Positions 7,586-15,091 are shown, counted from the stretch's first letter. The stretch: DNA of 15,355 bases from Bacillota bacterium (GCA_023411395.1 JAEYOV010000046.1:1-15355); one strand, 5' to 3'. Numbers and translations are program-made. Notes: generated by a model not told the origin, from the sequence alone.

Positions 7586-9184
7586 TCATCTTTCATCCCG
7601 GCGGTAGTCCCTGGGCGTCATACCGGTGTTTTTCTTGAACAGATAGCTGAAATAGTGGGGGTCGTTGTACCCCACCTGATAGGCGATGTCGGAGGAGCGC
7701 AAGCTTGTAGTGCGCAAGAGCTCCTTGGCGCGGCTTAACCGAAGCCCCGTAAGGTATTCGGTAAAGGTGATGCCCATCTCCTGGGAGAACACGGTGCAGA
7801 AGTGGTTGTTGCTCAGCGCCACGTGGCCTGCCACCTCATGCAAACTGATGCCGGGGTTTTGGTAGTGCTCGTTCAGATAAGACTGGGCGCGCCGGATTAC
7901 CATGCCGTAGCGGGTAGCGCTCTGCTGATCCCGGAAGGCAATGGCCTTGGACAATATCGTCCGGGCCAGGGGCAGAACATCCTCCAGGGTCTGCATGTTA
8001 TCCCCGGGAGTCTTCAGGGCCAGCTCCGGCATCACCTCCTGGGGCGTGCCTCCGTTTTCCTTGATGATGCGGGATGCCGCCAGAAGAATTTCCACATACA
8101 CGTAATTGGCCATCATCGTGGAGCGCAGCGCCACGTCTCCCAGAGAATCCACGTAATGCTTGAGGATTTTTTCCACATCCTCCTGGGTGGCGTAGGGAAG
8201 CTGCTCCCAGATGGGCACCACATCCAGATTCAAAAGCGACAGGCCGGGGGTGATGCCCACGTCATGGATGCCCATGATGCGCCTTTGGCTGTTTTCCCCC
8301 TGGAACGCGCCCATGGTGCGCAGTACCGCCTGGGCGGCGGACAGGGAATCGCGCACTTCCCACAGGTTTTTGACCGCCGAGCCGATGCTTAATTGTGTGG
8401 GGATGTTCGCCGCCTGCTGGATGCCGTACTGCGCCGCCTGGGCAAAGCCGTAGGCCCTTTCCTCCAGATCGCTTTCGCTGTCGCCCAGCACCAATAGCAC
8501 GGGGTAGCCGCCCACCTCGCAGAAATACACGGCTCCCGCGCTGCCGTCGCACAGCCTTTGCAGCGCACCCAAAACGGCGATGGATTCCTCATACCGCTTT
8601 TCGGTATAGCCCGGCGCCACCAGCATCACAAGATAGCTTTGGGCCAGCAGGCTCATATGCAGCTTGCGGGAGCGGTCCAGAACATCCGCAACATTCTCCT
8701 TTTGGAAGGAGGCGCTGAACAGCTCGCGCAAAAGCTTTTCCTGCATGAAGCGGCTGCTGGAGGCGAATTGCTCCTTGAGGGCTTTCAAGTCGGCCTGCTT
8801 TTTCTTTTCCTCCCGGATGCGCTCGCCGATGCGGGAAAGCGCCTGCAATAGCTCCTGGGCGTTGACGGGCTTCAAAAGATAATCATTCACGCCCAGGGAT
8901 ATGGCTTCCTTGGCATAGGCAAACTCGTCGTAACCGCTCAGGATCACCACCTGCATCCAGGGCATGGTATGGGCTATGGAGCGGCAAAGGGCGAGGCCGT
9001 CCATGAAGGGCATTTTGATATCGGTGATGAGGATGTCCGGCTTGATATCCTGGAGCATGGAAAGCGCCATTTCCCCGTCGGGAGCTTCGCCTGCCAACTG
9101 GAATTCGGTTTCATCCCAGGGGAAATTATTGCGGATGCCTTCCCGGACCACGATTTCATCATCCACCAGAAATACCTTATACAT
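7586..9184 (-). CDS. YesN-type response regulator with AraC DNA-binding domain
   Basis: This is a transcription regulator paired with the YesM-type kinase encoded just upstream; such pairs usually control carbohydrate uptake and catabolism genes. It has 532 residues. The receiver domain covers about 1-120 with Asp8/Asp9, phosphoacceptor Asp55 in ITDIKMPFMDG, Ser83 and Lys105 in LLKPV. A helical middle region of roughly 300 residues follows, as usual in the YesN group. The C-terminal AraC domain (about 430-532) carries two helix-turn-helix units, including FCTVFSQEMGITFTEYL and the end signature GYNDPHYFSYLFKK. The ATG at 9184 overlaps the kinase stop by 8 bp (ATGTATAA) and is preceded by AAGGAGG, indicating coupling. 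Target promoters are unknown; its own operon or the neighbouring araA are natural candidates. Confidence 0.94.
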   Translation of the reverse strand: MYKVFLVDDEIVVREGIRNNFPWDETEFQLAGEAPDGEMALSMLQDIKPDILITDIKMPFMDGLALCRSIAHTMPWMQVVILSGYDEFAYAKEAISLGVNDYLLKPVNAQELLQALSRIGERIREEKKKQADLKALKEQFASSSRFMQEKLLRELFSASFQKENVADVLDRSRKLHMSLLAQSYLVMLVAPGYTEKRYEESIAVLGALQRLCDGSAGAVYFCEVGGYPVLLVLGDSESDLEERAYGFAQAAQYGIQQAANIPTQLSIGSAVKNLWEVRDSLSAAQAVLRTMGAFQGENSQRRIMGIHDVGITPGLSLLNLDVVPIWEQLPYATQEDVEKILKHYVDSLGDVALRSTMMANYVYVEILLAASRIIKENGGTPQEVMPELALKTPGDNMQTLEDVLPLARTILSKAIAFRDQQSATRYGMVIRRAQSYLNEHYQNPGISLHEVAGHVALSNNHFCTVFSQEMGITFTEYLTGLRLSRAKELLRTTSLRSSDIAYQVGYNDPHYFSYLFKKNTGMTPRDYRRDER

Positions 9185-10640
9185 GCTCCTGCCTCCTTAC
9201 GGGCACTGAAAAGGAAACGGCGGTGCCCTGCGGCCCGCTGTCGATGGCAAGGCCGCTGGGCGGACTGTAGTAAAGCTGCAGGCGCTTGTTCACGTTATAG
9301 AGGCCGTAGCCGGCGCTTTCATGGCACATGACATCACCTTCCAAAAGACAGGCGCGAATCTCATTCAGCCGGTCTTCCGACATACCCACACCGTTATCCC
9401 GCACCTCAAAGTGCAATGTATCATTTTCCCGGCGGCCGGTGATGTCCACCCGGCCCTTGCCCCGGCGGTGCTTGATCCCGTGGTAGATGGCATTCTCCAC
9501 CAGGGGCTGTATGACAAGTTTCAGAATTTGAAGGTCATGCATTTCTTCCGGAATGTCGATGGCGTAATCCAGGATATCCCTGTACCTGATTTTTTGTATG
9601 GTCATGTAGCCCTGCAAATGGCGAACCTCCTGGGCGAGGGGTATCCAGTCGCGGCCCTGGCTTAATGAGATGCGGAAAAAGTCGGAAAGGGCCTGGGTGA
9701 TCTGTATCACCTCCGCCGACCGCTTGGCCTCCGCCAGCCAGACGATGGCATCCAGGGTATTGTACAGGAAATGGGGTGCGATTTGCGCCTGGAGCGCGCG
9801 CAGCTCGCTCTTTTTGAGATTCTCCTGCTCCCGCTTGTTTTCCTCGATGAGGTCGGACAGCTTGCCCGCCATGATGTTCAGGCTGGCGGTGAGGGACTTC
9901 AATTCCTCCACCTCCGTGGTAGGTGCGCGGGCCAGGAGGTTGCCTCCCGCCAGATTGCCGGCAAATTCCTCCAATTGGGCAATGGGCTGGCGGATGGTTT
10001 GCCCCAGGGAGGATTGCGCCATCATGGCAAAAAGAACGGTGAGCATCAAAAGCACCATTTCCGCCGCCAGGATGATGCCCAGCATGTTTTGCAGGTGGAT
10101 GCTGGTATCGGTGGCGGCGCTGATTTCCAGGGCGATAAAATCCTCCAGCATTTCGCCCACCAGGGCTGCCACGCTTCGGACTACCTCCAAAGTCGCCTCG
10201 TTATCCCTGACACGGGCACCGGCCTCCATCTGCCGGCCCATGTCGTTCACATAACCCTCCAGGGTATTCATGGTACGCCTGGCCACCGTCAGTTCCATAG
10301 GATTGCGGGTGACGCTGGAGGCCATGAGGCTGTCCAACTGGTTGTTAACACTATGGATCATTTCATAATGACTGCCCTCCGCAAAGGATTTGCGGCCCGC
10401 CACCACGCTCCATAATTCATCCGGGATACTTTCCAACACCAGAGGCTTCAGGGAAGATACTTTCTCAATCTGGCTGATGACGCTGTGATAACGGAATGCA
10501 TAGTTGGCCATAACGGCCACGCTGGCGATAAGGGGAATGAGCATCAGGCCCATGATGATGATATAGGAAAGCTTCAGCCGCTTGCCGATGCTGCTGTCCA
10601 CATGCAGCCGTTTTAAAATGCGCTCGGTCAGGCTGCCCAT
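9177..10640 (-). CDS. YesM-type sensor histidine kinase (His_kinase/HATPase, HAMP)
   Basis: This is a membrane kinase that phosphorylates the YesN-type regulator. It has 487 residues from ATG at 10640. TM1 is near residues 24-48, an extracytoplasmic helical sensor region runs from about 49 to 185, and TM2 lies near 187-208. A HAMP segment follows at about 209-265. The phosphoacceptor His290 is in the diagnostic ALQAQIAPHFLYNTLDAI. The ATPase domain has Asn383 (QPLVENAIYHG), DNGVGM at 415-420 and the late GYGLYNV at 444-450. The start is set by AAAGGGGA lying 7 nt upstream and by a 1-nt gap after the lipoprotein stop. A longer reading to 10724 would lie inside the lipoprotein gene. The periplasm-facing helical domain is a plausible contact surface for the sugar-binding lipoprotein. 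Confidence 0.94.
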   Translation of the reverse strand: MGSLTERILKRLHVDSSIGKRLKLSYIIIMGLMLIPLIASVAVMANYAFRYHSVISQIEKVSSLKPLVLESIPDELWSVVAGRKSFAEGSHYEMIHSVNNQLDSLMASSVTRNPMELTVARRTMNTLEGYVNDMGRQMEAGARVRDNEATLEVVRSVAALVGEMLEDFIALEISAATDTSIHLQNMLGIILAAEMVLLMLTVLFAMMAQSSLGQTIRQPIAQLEEFAGNLAGGNLLARAPTTEVEELKSLTASLNIMAGKLSDLIEENKREQENLKKSELRALQAQIAPHFLYNTLDAIVWLAEAKRSAEVIQITQALSDFFRISLSQGRDWIPLAQEVRHLQGYMTIQKIRYRDILDYAIDIPEEMHDLQILKLVIQPLVENAIYHGIKHRRGKGRVDITGRRENDTLHFEVRDNGVGMSEDRLNEIRACLLEGDVMCHESAGYGLYNVNKRLQLYYSPPSGLAIDSGPQGTAVSFSVPVRRQEHV

Positions 10641-10641
10641 G

Positions 10642-11616
10642 TCAATATCCCCTTTCGGGCAAGCTGTCAAGATTCGTGTCAAACTCGGTGAACACCGTTT
10701 CCCTGGAATAGGCGATGCGCTCAATGGCTTCGCCCGCAGCCAGCTTTATGGCAAGGTCCATCACCACGTCCCCCAGCATGGGGGTACACTCCACCACGCA
10801 GTTGATCTTCCCTTCCTTTAATAAATCGATGGCCTTCTGTTCCCCGTCCACAGTGATGATGATGATGTCCTCGCCCGGTTCAAGCCCCGCCGCTTTAATT
10901 GTTTCCATGGCCCCCAGCGTCATGGAGTCGTTGTGGGAGTAGAGCACGTCAATGCCTTCGTACGTATCCAGCAGGTATTCCATGCATTCCCGTCCCTTGG
11001 AAAGGAGAAAATCGCCTGAAATGCTTTCCAGTATCTCGAATTTGGGATCATCGCCCAGCACATCCCGAAAGCCCTTGCCTCGCTGGCGCATGGGGGAGGA
11101 ATCCACGGTACCGGAGATTTCCACAATGCGCACGTGGTCCATGCCCGCCGCTTTCTTTTGAAGGAACAGCCCGGCGGAGCGCCCCTCCTCATAAAAATCG
11201 GAGCCGATAAAACCTACGTACAGGCTTTCATCCTCCGTATTCACCAGCCGGTCTACCAATAAAACGGGGATGCCCGCCTCCTTGGCCTCACGCAGAACGT
11301 TGTCCCAGCCGTCCTCCACGATGGGTGAAAAGGCGATGACATCCACCTGGTAGGCGATGAAGGAACGGATGGCCCTGATCTGCTTTTCCTGGCTCTGTTC
11401 CGCGTTTTCAAACATGAGCTGCACGCCCGCCCGCTGCGCCGCGTCCTTGATGGATTGGCTGTTGCCGATTCGCCACGCGCTTTCGGATCCTAATTGGGCA
11501 AAACCCAAAAGCACCGCGCTCTCAGCAGGGGCGCTGGCGGAAGGTGCGGGAGGGGTACAGCCGGAGGGCAGCATAAAAAGTGTCAGGAGCAAAAGGATGA
11601 ATAACATTTTTCGCAT
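10642..11616 (-). CDS. YtfQ-like sugar-binding lipoprotein, probably a sensor subunit
   Basis: This is an extracytoplasmic periplasmic-binding-protein type I domain anchored as a lipoprotein. From ATG at 11616 it has 324 residues. The signal peptide ends in the lipobox LPSGC with the lipidated Cys at 20, and a Pro/Ser/Ala-rich linker follows. The body resembles E. coli YtfQ, a galactofuranose-binding protein: FAQLGSESAWR near the mature start, a QEKQIRAIRSF stretch, PVLLVDRLV, SGDFLLSKGRECME and SHNDSMTLGAMETIKAAG. GGAGG 8 nt upstream supports this start; a longer ATG at 11700 would lie upstream of the predicted transcript. No ABC permease or ATPase gene adjoins it. It is translated immediately ahead of a YesM-type kinase, so a sensing role is more likely than transport. 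The ligand is probably a pentose or furanose sugar, by family and context only. Confidence 0.9.
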   Translation of the reverse strand: MRKMLFILLLLTLFMLPSGCTPPAPSASAPAESAVLLGFAQLGSESAWRIGNSQSIKDAAQRAGVQLMFENAEQSQEKQIRAIRSFIAYQVDVIAFSPIVEDGWDNVLREAKEAGIPVLLVDRLVNTEDESLYVGFIGSDFYEEGRSAGLFLQKKAAGMDHVRIVEISGTVDSSPMRQRGKGFRDVLGDDPKFEILESISGDFLLSKGRECMEYLLDTYEGIDVLYSHNDSMTLGAMETIKAAGLEPGEDIIIITVDGEQKAIDLLKEGKINCVVECTPMLGDVVMDLAIKLAAGEAIERIAYSRETVFTEFDTNLDSLPERGY

Positions 11617-11654
11617 AAACAGGCCCTCCTTGGAACTGCATATAAATATGTAAG

Positions 11655-11668
11655 CATAGAATGCTATG
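11655..11668. promoter_or_regulatory. Inverted repeat over the predicted transcription start of the sensor operon
   Basis: CATAG, 4 nt, CTATG forms an inverted repeat beginning 4 nt downstream of the -10 box, spanning the likely start site. Its position would suit a repressor operator. The arms are short, so confidence is low. Confidence 0.35.
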
Positions 11669-11671
11669 TAC

Positions 11672-11700
11672 ATTATACAAAAACAGGCAACGGTTTGCAA
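11672..11700 (-). promoter_or_regulatory. Promoter of the lipoprotein-YesM-YesN operon
   Basis: On the minus strand TTGCAA (11700-11695, 4 of 6), 17 nt, then a consensus TATAAT (11677-11672). Transcription should begin near 11665, leaving a leader of about 50 nt before the ATG at 11616. The preceding araA terminator isolates this promoter from read-through. Confidence 0.7.
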
Positions 11701-11706
11701 TTGCCG

Positions 11707-11741
11707 AAAAAGGCGGCCGGCGATTTTCGCCGGCCGCCTTT
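11707..11741 (-). terminator. Intrinsic terminator of araA
   Basis: A perfect 14-bp GC-rich stem (11709-11722 with 11728-11741) with a 5-nt loop is followed on the minus strand by five T. It lies 13 nt after the araA stop codon and should efficiently end the araA transcript ahead of the sensor operon. Confidence 0.92.
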
Positions 11742-11754
11742 GGAGGCAACAGTT

Positions 11755-13230
11755 CTATTTCAGTTTCCACACCACGTCGTTCCAGAGCAGTTCCTTGGAA
11801 AGCTGGGTGATGGTGGTATCCTTGTTGATGTGGATGAACTCGATACCCAGCATCTCGCAATAGTCACGCAGATATTCCGCGTCCAGCTGATAGCTCAAAA
11901 CCGTGTGGTGGGCGCCGCCGGCCAGGATCCAGGCTTCGGCGGAGGTGCTCAAATCGGGCAGGGGCTTCCACATCACCTGGGCCACGGGCAGCTTTGGCAT
12001 TTGCTGATAAGGGCTGCGTGCCTCAATGTCATTGACGATCATGCGGAAGCGGTCGCCCATATCCACGAGGGTGGCCACGATGGCCGGGCCATCACCGGTC
12101 GCAAACGTCAGGCGGGCGGGGGGCTCCCGGTCGCCGATGTTCATGACATGCACCTCTATGCTGGGGCGGTTGGCGGCGATGTCCGGGTCGACCTCCAGCA
12201 TATGGGCACCCAGGATGCCTTCGTTGGCGGGATCCATGTGGTAGGAATAATCCTCCATGAAGGCGGTGCCGCCGGGAAGGCCCTGGGCCATGACCTTCAT
12301 TACCCTTGTCAGGGCCGCGATCTTCCAGTCGCCTTCCGCGCCGAAGCCAAAGCCGTCCTTCATCAGGTTCTGGGTGGCCAGGCCGGGAAGCTGGCGCATT
12401 TCCTGCAGGTCCTGGAAGGTATCGGTATATGCGGCAAAGCCGCCTTCGGTGAGGAAGGCGCGCATGGCAACCTCCTGCCTGGCCTGGTAGCGCACAGCCT
12501 CGATATTGTCGGTCCTGATGTCGTACTTTTGCTTATACTCGGCCATCTTCGCGTCTACTTCGGCCTCGGTGACCTTTTCCATCCACGCGATCAAATCGCC
12601 CACGCCGTGGGTGTTTACCGACCAGCCCAGCTTGATTTCGGCTTCCACCTTATCGCCTTCGGTGACGGCCACTTCCCGCATATTGTCGCCAAAGCGGCAG
12701 ACCTTCAAATTGCGGGACTCATGCACACCGATGGCCGAGCGCATCCAGCGGCCCATGCGGGTGCGGACCTTGGGATCCTCCCAATGCCCGGCGATGACCT
12801 TGCGGGGAAGCCGCAGCCTGGCGCCGATGAAGCCGTGCTCCCGGTCACCGTGGGCGGACTGGTTGGTATTCATAAAATCCATGTCGATTTCGTTCCAGGG
12901 AATATCCCGGTTGAACTGGGTGTTCAGGTGCAGGTAGGGTTTTTGCAGGCGGGAAAGGCCCGCGATCCACATCTTACTGGGGGAAAAGGTGTGCATCCAG
13001 GCGATGATGCCGGCGCAGGACGGTGTATTGTTCGCATCCTGGATCACCTTCAGGATGGAAGCGGAATCCAGCACCGCGCCTTTGAACACAACCGTGCCCA
13101 CGATGGCTCCGTCCTTGTTCCAGCCTTCGGTGATGATCTGACAATGGCGCTCCACCTGTTTGATTGTTTCCGGCCCATAGAGTGTTTGCGTTCCGGCAAT
13201 AAACCAGAACTCATACTTTTTCAGACTCAT
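11755..13230 (-). CDS. araA: L-arabinose isomerase
   Basis: This cytoplasmic, manganese-dependent enzyme converts L-arabinose to L-ribulose, the first step of arabinose catabolism; many homologues also act on D-galactose. It has 491 residues, the usual length. Metal-site positions known from the E. coli enzyme are all present: Glu299 in GFGAEGDW, Glu326 in FMEDYSYH, His343 in LGAHMLEV and His441/442 in LAGGAHHTV. The N-terminal EFWFIAGTQTLYG and IAWMHTFSPSKMWI stretches are also typical. AAAGGAGG lies about 9 nt before the ATG. It is a single-gene unit with its own promoter and terminator. The partner genes araB (ribulokinase) and araD (epimerase) are not in the window. Confidence 0.98.
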   Translation of the reverse strand: MSLKKYEFWFIAGTQTLYGPETIKQVERHCQIITEGWNKDGAIVGTVVFKGAVLDSASILKVIQDANNTPSCAGIIAWMHTFSPSKMWIAGLSRLQKPYLHLNTQFNRDIPWNEIDMDFMNTNQSAHGDREHGFIGARLRLPRKVIAGHWEDPKVRTRMGRWMRSAIGVHESRNLKVCRFGDNMREVAVTEGDKVEAEIKLGWSVNTHGVGDLIAWMEKVTEAEVDAKMAEYKQKYDIRTDNIEAVRYQARQEVAMRAFLTEGGFAAYTDTFQDLQEMRQLPGLATQNLMKDGFGFGAEGDWKIAALTRVMKVMAQGLPGGTAFMEDYSYHMDPANEGILGAHMLEVDPDIAANRPSIEVHVMNIGDREPPARLTFATGDGPAIVATLVDMGDRFRMIVNDIEARSPYQQMPKLPVAQVMWKPLPDLSTSAEAWILAGGAHHTVLSYQLDAEYLRDYCEMLGIEFIHINKDTTITQLSKELLWNDVVWKLK

Positions 13231-13268
13231 GGTAAACCTCCTTTATTTTCTGCCGCGGCCTTGCCTGT

Positions 13269-13303
13269 TTCCATAATGAGGAAGCCGCATATCATTCATG
13301 GAA
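13269..13303. promoter_or_regulatory. Imperfect inverted repeat at the araA transcription start
   Basis: TTCCATAATGA (13269-13279) pairs with TCATTCATGGAA (13292-13303), 11 bp with a single bulged base and a 12-nt loop. It starts 4 nt downstream of the araA -10 box, so it covers the start site and early leader. It may be an operator or a leader hairpin. It does not resemble the Bacillus AraR operator. Confidence 0.45.
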
Positions 13304-13306
13304 TCG

Positions 13307-13335
13307 ATTATACCATGACCGCAAAGGCCCGTCCA
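13307..13335 (-). promoter_or_regulatory. araA promoter, extended -10
   Basis: On the minus strand TGGACG (13335-13330, 4 of 6), 17 nt, then consensus TATAAT (13312-13307) preceded by TGG, an extended -10. The start is expected near 13300, leaving a leader of about 70 nt. Confidence 0.75.
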
Positions 13336-13392
13336 GATTCATCCATCTAAAATAAAGGCCTTTCCCTTTTGTGTGTATAAAATTTGCCGCGG

Positions 13393-13421
13393 TTGACACA
13401 GGAAAAAGCAGGGAGTAGAAT
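13393..13421 (+). promoter_or_regulatory. Near-consensus promoter of the 13456-15086 gene pair
   Basis: TTGACA (13393-13398, perfect), 17 nt, TAGAAT (13416-13421, 5 of 6). Transcription should begin near 13428. It is back-to-back with the araA promoter, about 57 bp apart, so a shared regulator could act on both. Confidence 0.8.
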
Positions 13422-13455
13422 GAGGGAGGCGATTAGAAGAAGGGGGTAGTGCCAT

Positions 13456-14403
13456 ATGCTGTCCCGCGAAGATTTTCGGAACATCCGCCTGTTCGTCTAC
13501 CGCAATGCCAGGCCATTGGACCTGTGCCGTTGGCAGTATCACTTTGAGAGCGGGCTCACAGACCAGGTGATACACGCGCTGTCCGCCTATCAAAACGCGG
13601 ACGGGGGCTTTGGAAATGCCTTGGAAGCGGATGCATGGAACCCTAATTCTTCGCCGATCCAAACCGGCACGGCTGTAAACATTCTGCTGGAAACAGGATT
13701 CTTAGAAAAAAACCATCCCCTGCCCTGGGGGATATTGCAATATCTTGACAGCGGCGCGGACATGGAGGAGGACCGCTGGAGGAGCGTTATTCCCTCCAAT
13801 GACGATTATCCCCATGCGCCCTGGTGGCAGTCGGGTTCCAGGAGCACCAGTCACAGCGAGTTTAACCCCACCGCCATTCTGGCTGGGTTTGCACTGTGTT
13901 TCGCCCCAAGGGATTCCCTTTTGTTCAAAAAGTGCACGTACATTGCCCAGGACCTGATTGTGGCCTTCCTGAATGCGCCGGAGCTGCCCATGCACCCCTT
14001 GTTATGTGTGGAGTCGCTGAAAAGCTGGATCGAAATTGCCAGGCTGCAGGATGCGTTTCCGATGGTGGCGCTGGAAAAGGAAATCCTCCGCCAGGCAAGC
14101 CGCCTGATCCTGATTGATCAGGACAATTGGAGCGGCTATGCCTGCCGTCCCTCGGAATTCATCCATTCGCCGGTCCACCCGCTGTATGGGGAGCTTCGGG
14201 AGCTTACGGAAAAGGAACTGGATTGGCTGATAGAGACACGCAATGACCAGGGCGTTTGGAATATCGCCTGGGGCTGGAACGGCTACGAAAAGGCGTTTGC
14301 CATCAGCGAAAACTGGTGGAAGGCCGACATCGCATTGCGCAACCTGCGGTTTTTGAAAGCCTTTGGCCGGGTAGACACGGCGGAGGGCGGCCTTTGCCTG
14401 TGA
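13456..14403 (+). CDS. Alpha/alpha-toroid (prenyltransferase/terpene-cyclase-like) protein, unknown function
   Basis: I do not recognise a characterised orthologue. The 315-residue protein is rich in helix-forming and aromatic residues. Residues 46-52 read QNADGGF, the QxxDGGFG-type motif of alpha/alpha-toroid repeats in squalene cyclases and prenyltransferase subunits. A later repeat-like NDQGVWNIAWGW and ENWWKADIALRNLRFL lie near residues 266-300. The acidic DDTA-type catalytic motif of cyclases is not evident, so an enzyme of terpene synthesis is unlikely. It has no signal peptide or membrane segment and is probably cytoplasmic. AGGGGG (13441-13446) sits 9 nt before the ATG. It is driven by a near-consensus promoter and followed after 14 nt by the AlkZ-related gene, so the two are almost certainly co-transcribed. 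The fold assignment is moderate; the function is open. Confidence 0.8.
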   Translation: MLSREDFRNIRLFVYRNARPLDLCRWQYHFESGLTDQVIHALSAYQNADGGFGNALEADAWNPNSSPIQTGTAVNILLETGFLEKNHPLPWGILQYLDSGADMEEDRWRSVIPSNDDYPHAPWWQSGSRSTSHSEFNPTAILAGFALCFAPRDSLLFKKCTYIAQDLIVAFLNAPELPMHPLLCVESLKSWIEIARLQDAFPMVALEKEILRQASRLILIDQDNWSGYACRPSEFIHSPVHPLYGELRELTEKELDWLIETRNDQGVWNIAWGWNGYEKAFAISENWWKADIALRNLRFLKAFGRVDTAEGGLCL

Positions 14404-14417
14404 AAGGGAAAAGCAAT

Positions 14418-15086
14418 ATGACATTTGATACGATCCGCTGCTACAGTGACTTTTGCGCAAGACTCCGGCAAGCGGGCTTTTCCATGGGCGGGGAAAACGG
14501 CGAGGGGATATTCACCCTCTGCGATTCCTTTGACGAAAACCTTCATTGGCATACGGGCGACAGGGAAACCGATCCCTGGATATTTCGCATGCGGGTGCTG
14601 ACGGAGGAAAGCGATATCGGCTATGGCAAGCTGTTTTTGCAAAAGGGAGGCTATCACACAAGGGAATGGGCGCCCTGCTTCATTGCCGTCAAAAGGCAGG
14701 GGCAAACGTTTGAGGACGTGTATCAGTCGGGCCGCATGAGCTATTTGGAACGGTCCGTCTGCCAATTCGTGGCGGATCGCGGGGAGGCCGCGCTGCATGA
14801 AATCAAGGCCGCCGTGGGCGGCAAAGGGCTGGAGGCAGCGCTCGCCAGGCTGCAGACGGGTATGTTCCTGACCATTTCCGGCCAGACCATGAGGCTGAGC
14901 AAGGACAATGTGCCTTACGGCTGGCCTGTGACGGTCTTCCGCCTGACGGATGATTTCTGGGGTTCGGAGGTCATGGACAAAGCGAACGCCATGCCTTTTA
15001 AGGAGGCCAGGGAGAGTATCACGCAGCGTGTGCATGAACTGAATCCCGCTGTTGAATCAAAGGCGCTGGAACGTTTTTTGCGCTGA
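14418..15086 (+). CDS. AlkZ-related winged-helix-like protein
   Basis: The 222-residue protein resembles a group of small Bacillota proteins annotated as AlkZ-related, after the winged-helix DNA glycosylase family. The clearest match is WHTGDRETDPW at residues 44-54, followed by YGKLFLQKGG near 69-78. A helix-turn-helix-like stretch at about 107-160 and YGWP at 167-170 follow. Full-length AlkZ/YcaQ glycosylases are longer, about 350-400 residues, and I do not see their catalytic QxQ motif, so glycosylase activity should not be assumed. A reading frame open from 14256 overlaps the upstream gene, but AGGGA 8 nt before the ATG at 14418 fixes the start. It is the second gene of the pair. The family assignment rests on motif memory, not a search. 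Confidence 0.75.
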   Translation: MTFDTIRCYSDFCARLRQAGFSMGGENGEGIFTLCDSFDENLHWHTGDRETDPWIFRMRVLTEESDIGYGKLFLQKGGYHTREWAPCFIAVKRQGQTFEDVYQSGRMSYLERSVCQFVADRGEAALHEIKAAVGGKGLEAALARLQTGMFLTISGQTMRLSKDNVPYGWPVTVFRLTDDFWGSEVMDKANAMPFKEARESITQRVHELNPAVESKALERFLR

Positions 15087-15091
15087 ATATG

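Noticed and set aside
7802..8392. A 196-residue open frame on the plus strand inside the YesN-type gene
   Set aside because: It is antisense to an intact regulator, with shadow-like His/Gln/Gly-rich composition and no start signals.
11684..11700. Catabolite repression (cre-like) site overlapping the sensor-operon -35
   Set aside because: The stretch with GCAAACCGTTGC has only 4-bp arms and misses the central CG spacing of the cre consensus.
11695..13350. A 551-residue open frame on the plus strand opposite araA
   Set aside because: It is an antisense shadow of a GC-rich, highly conserved gene. It is rich in His and Gly, has no recognisable domain, no ribosome binding site, and crosses the araA terminator and promoter.
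13354..13363. AAAGGCCTTT palindrome between the araA and 13456 promoters as a terminator or operator
   Set aside because: It is self-complementary with no loop and only 10 bp. It does not sit at a site meaningful for either promoter.
13456..14403. Calling the toroid-like protein a terpene or squalene cyclase
   Set aside because: Only a single clear QxxDGGFG-type motif is visible. The protein is about half the length of squalene-hopene cyclases and lacks the DxDD-type acid motif.
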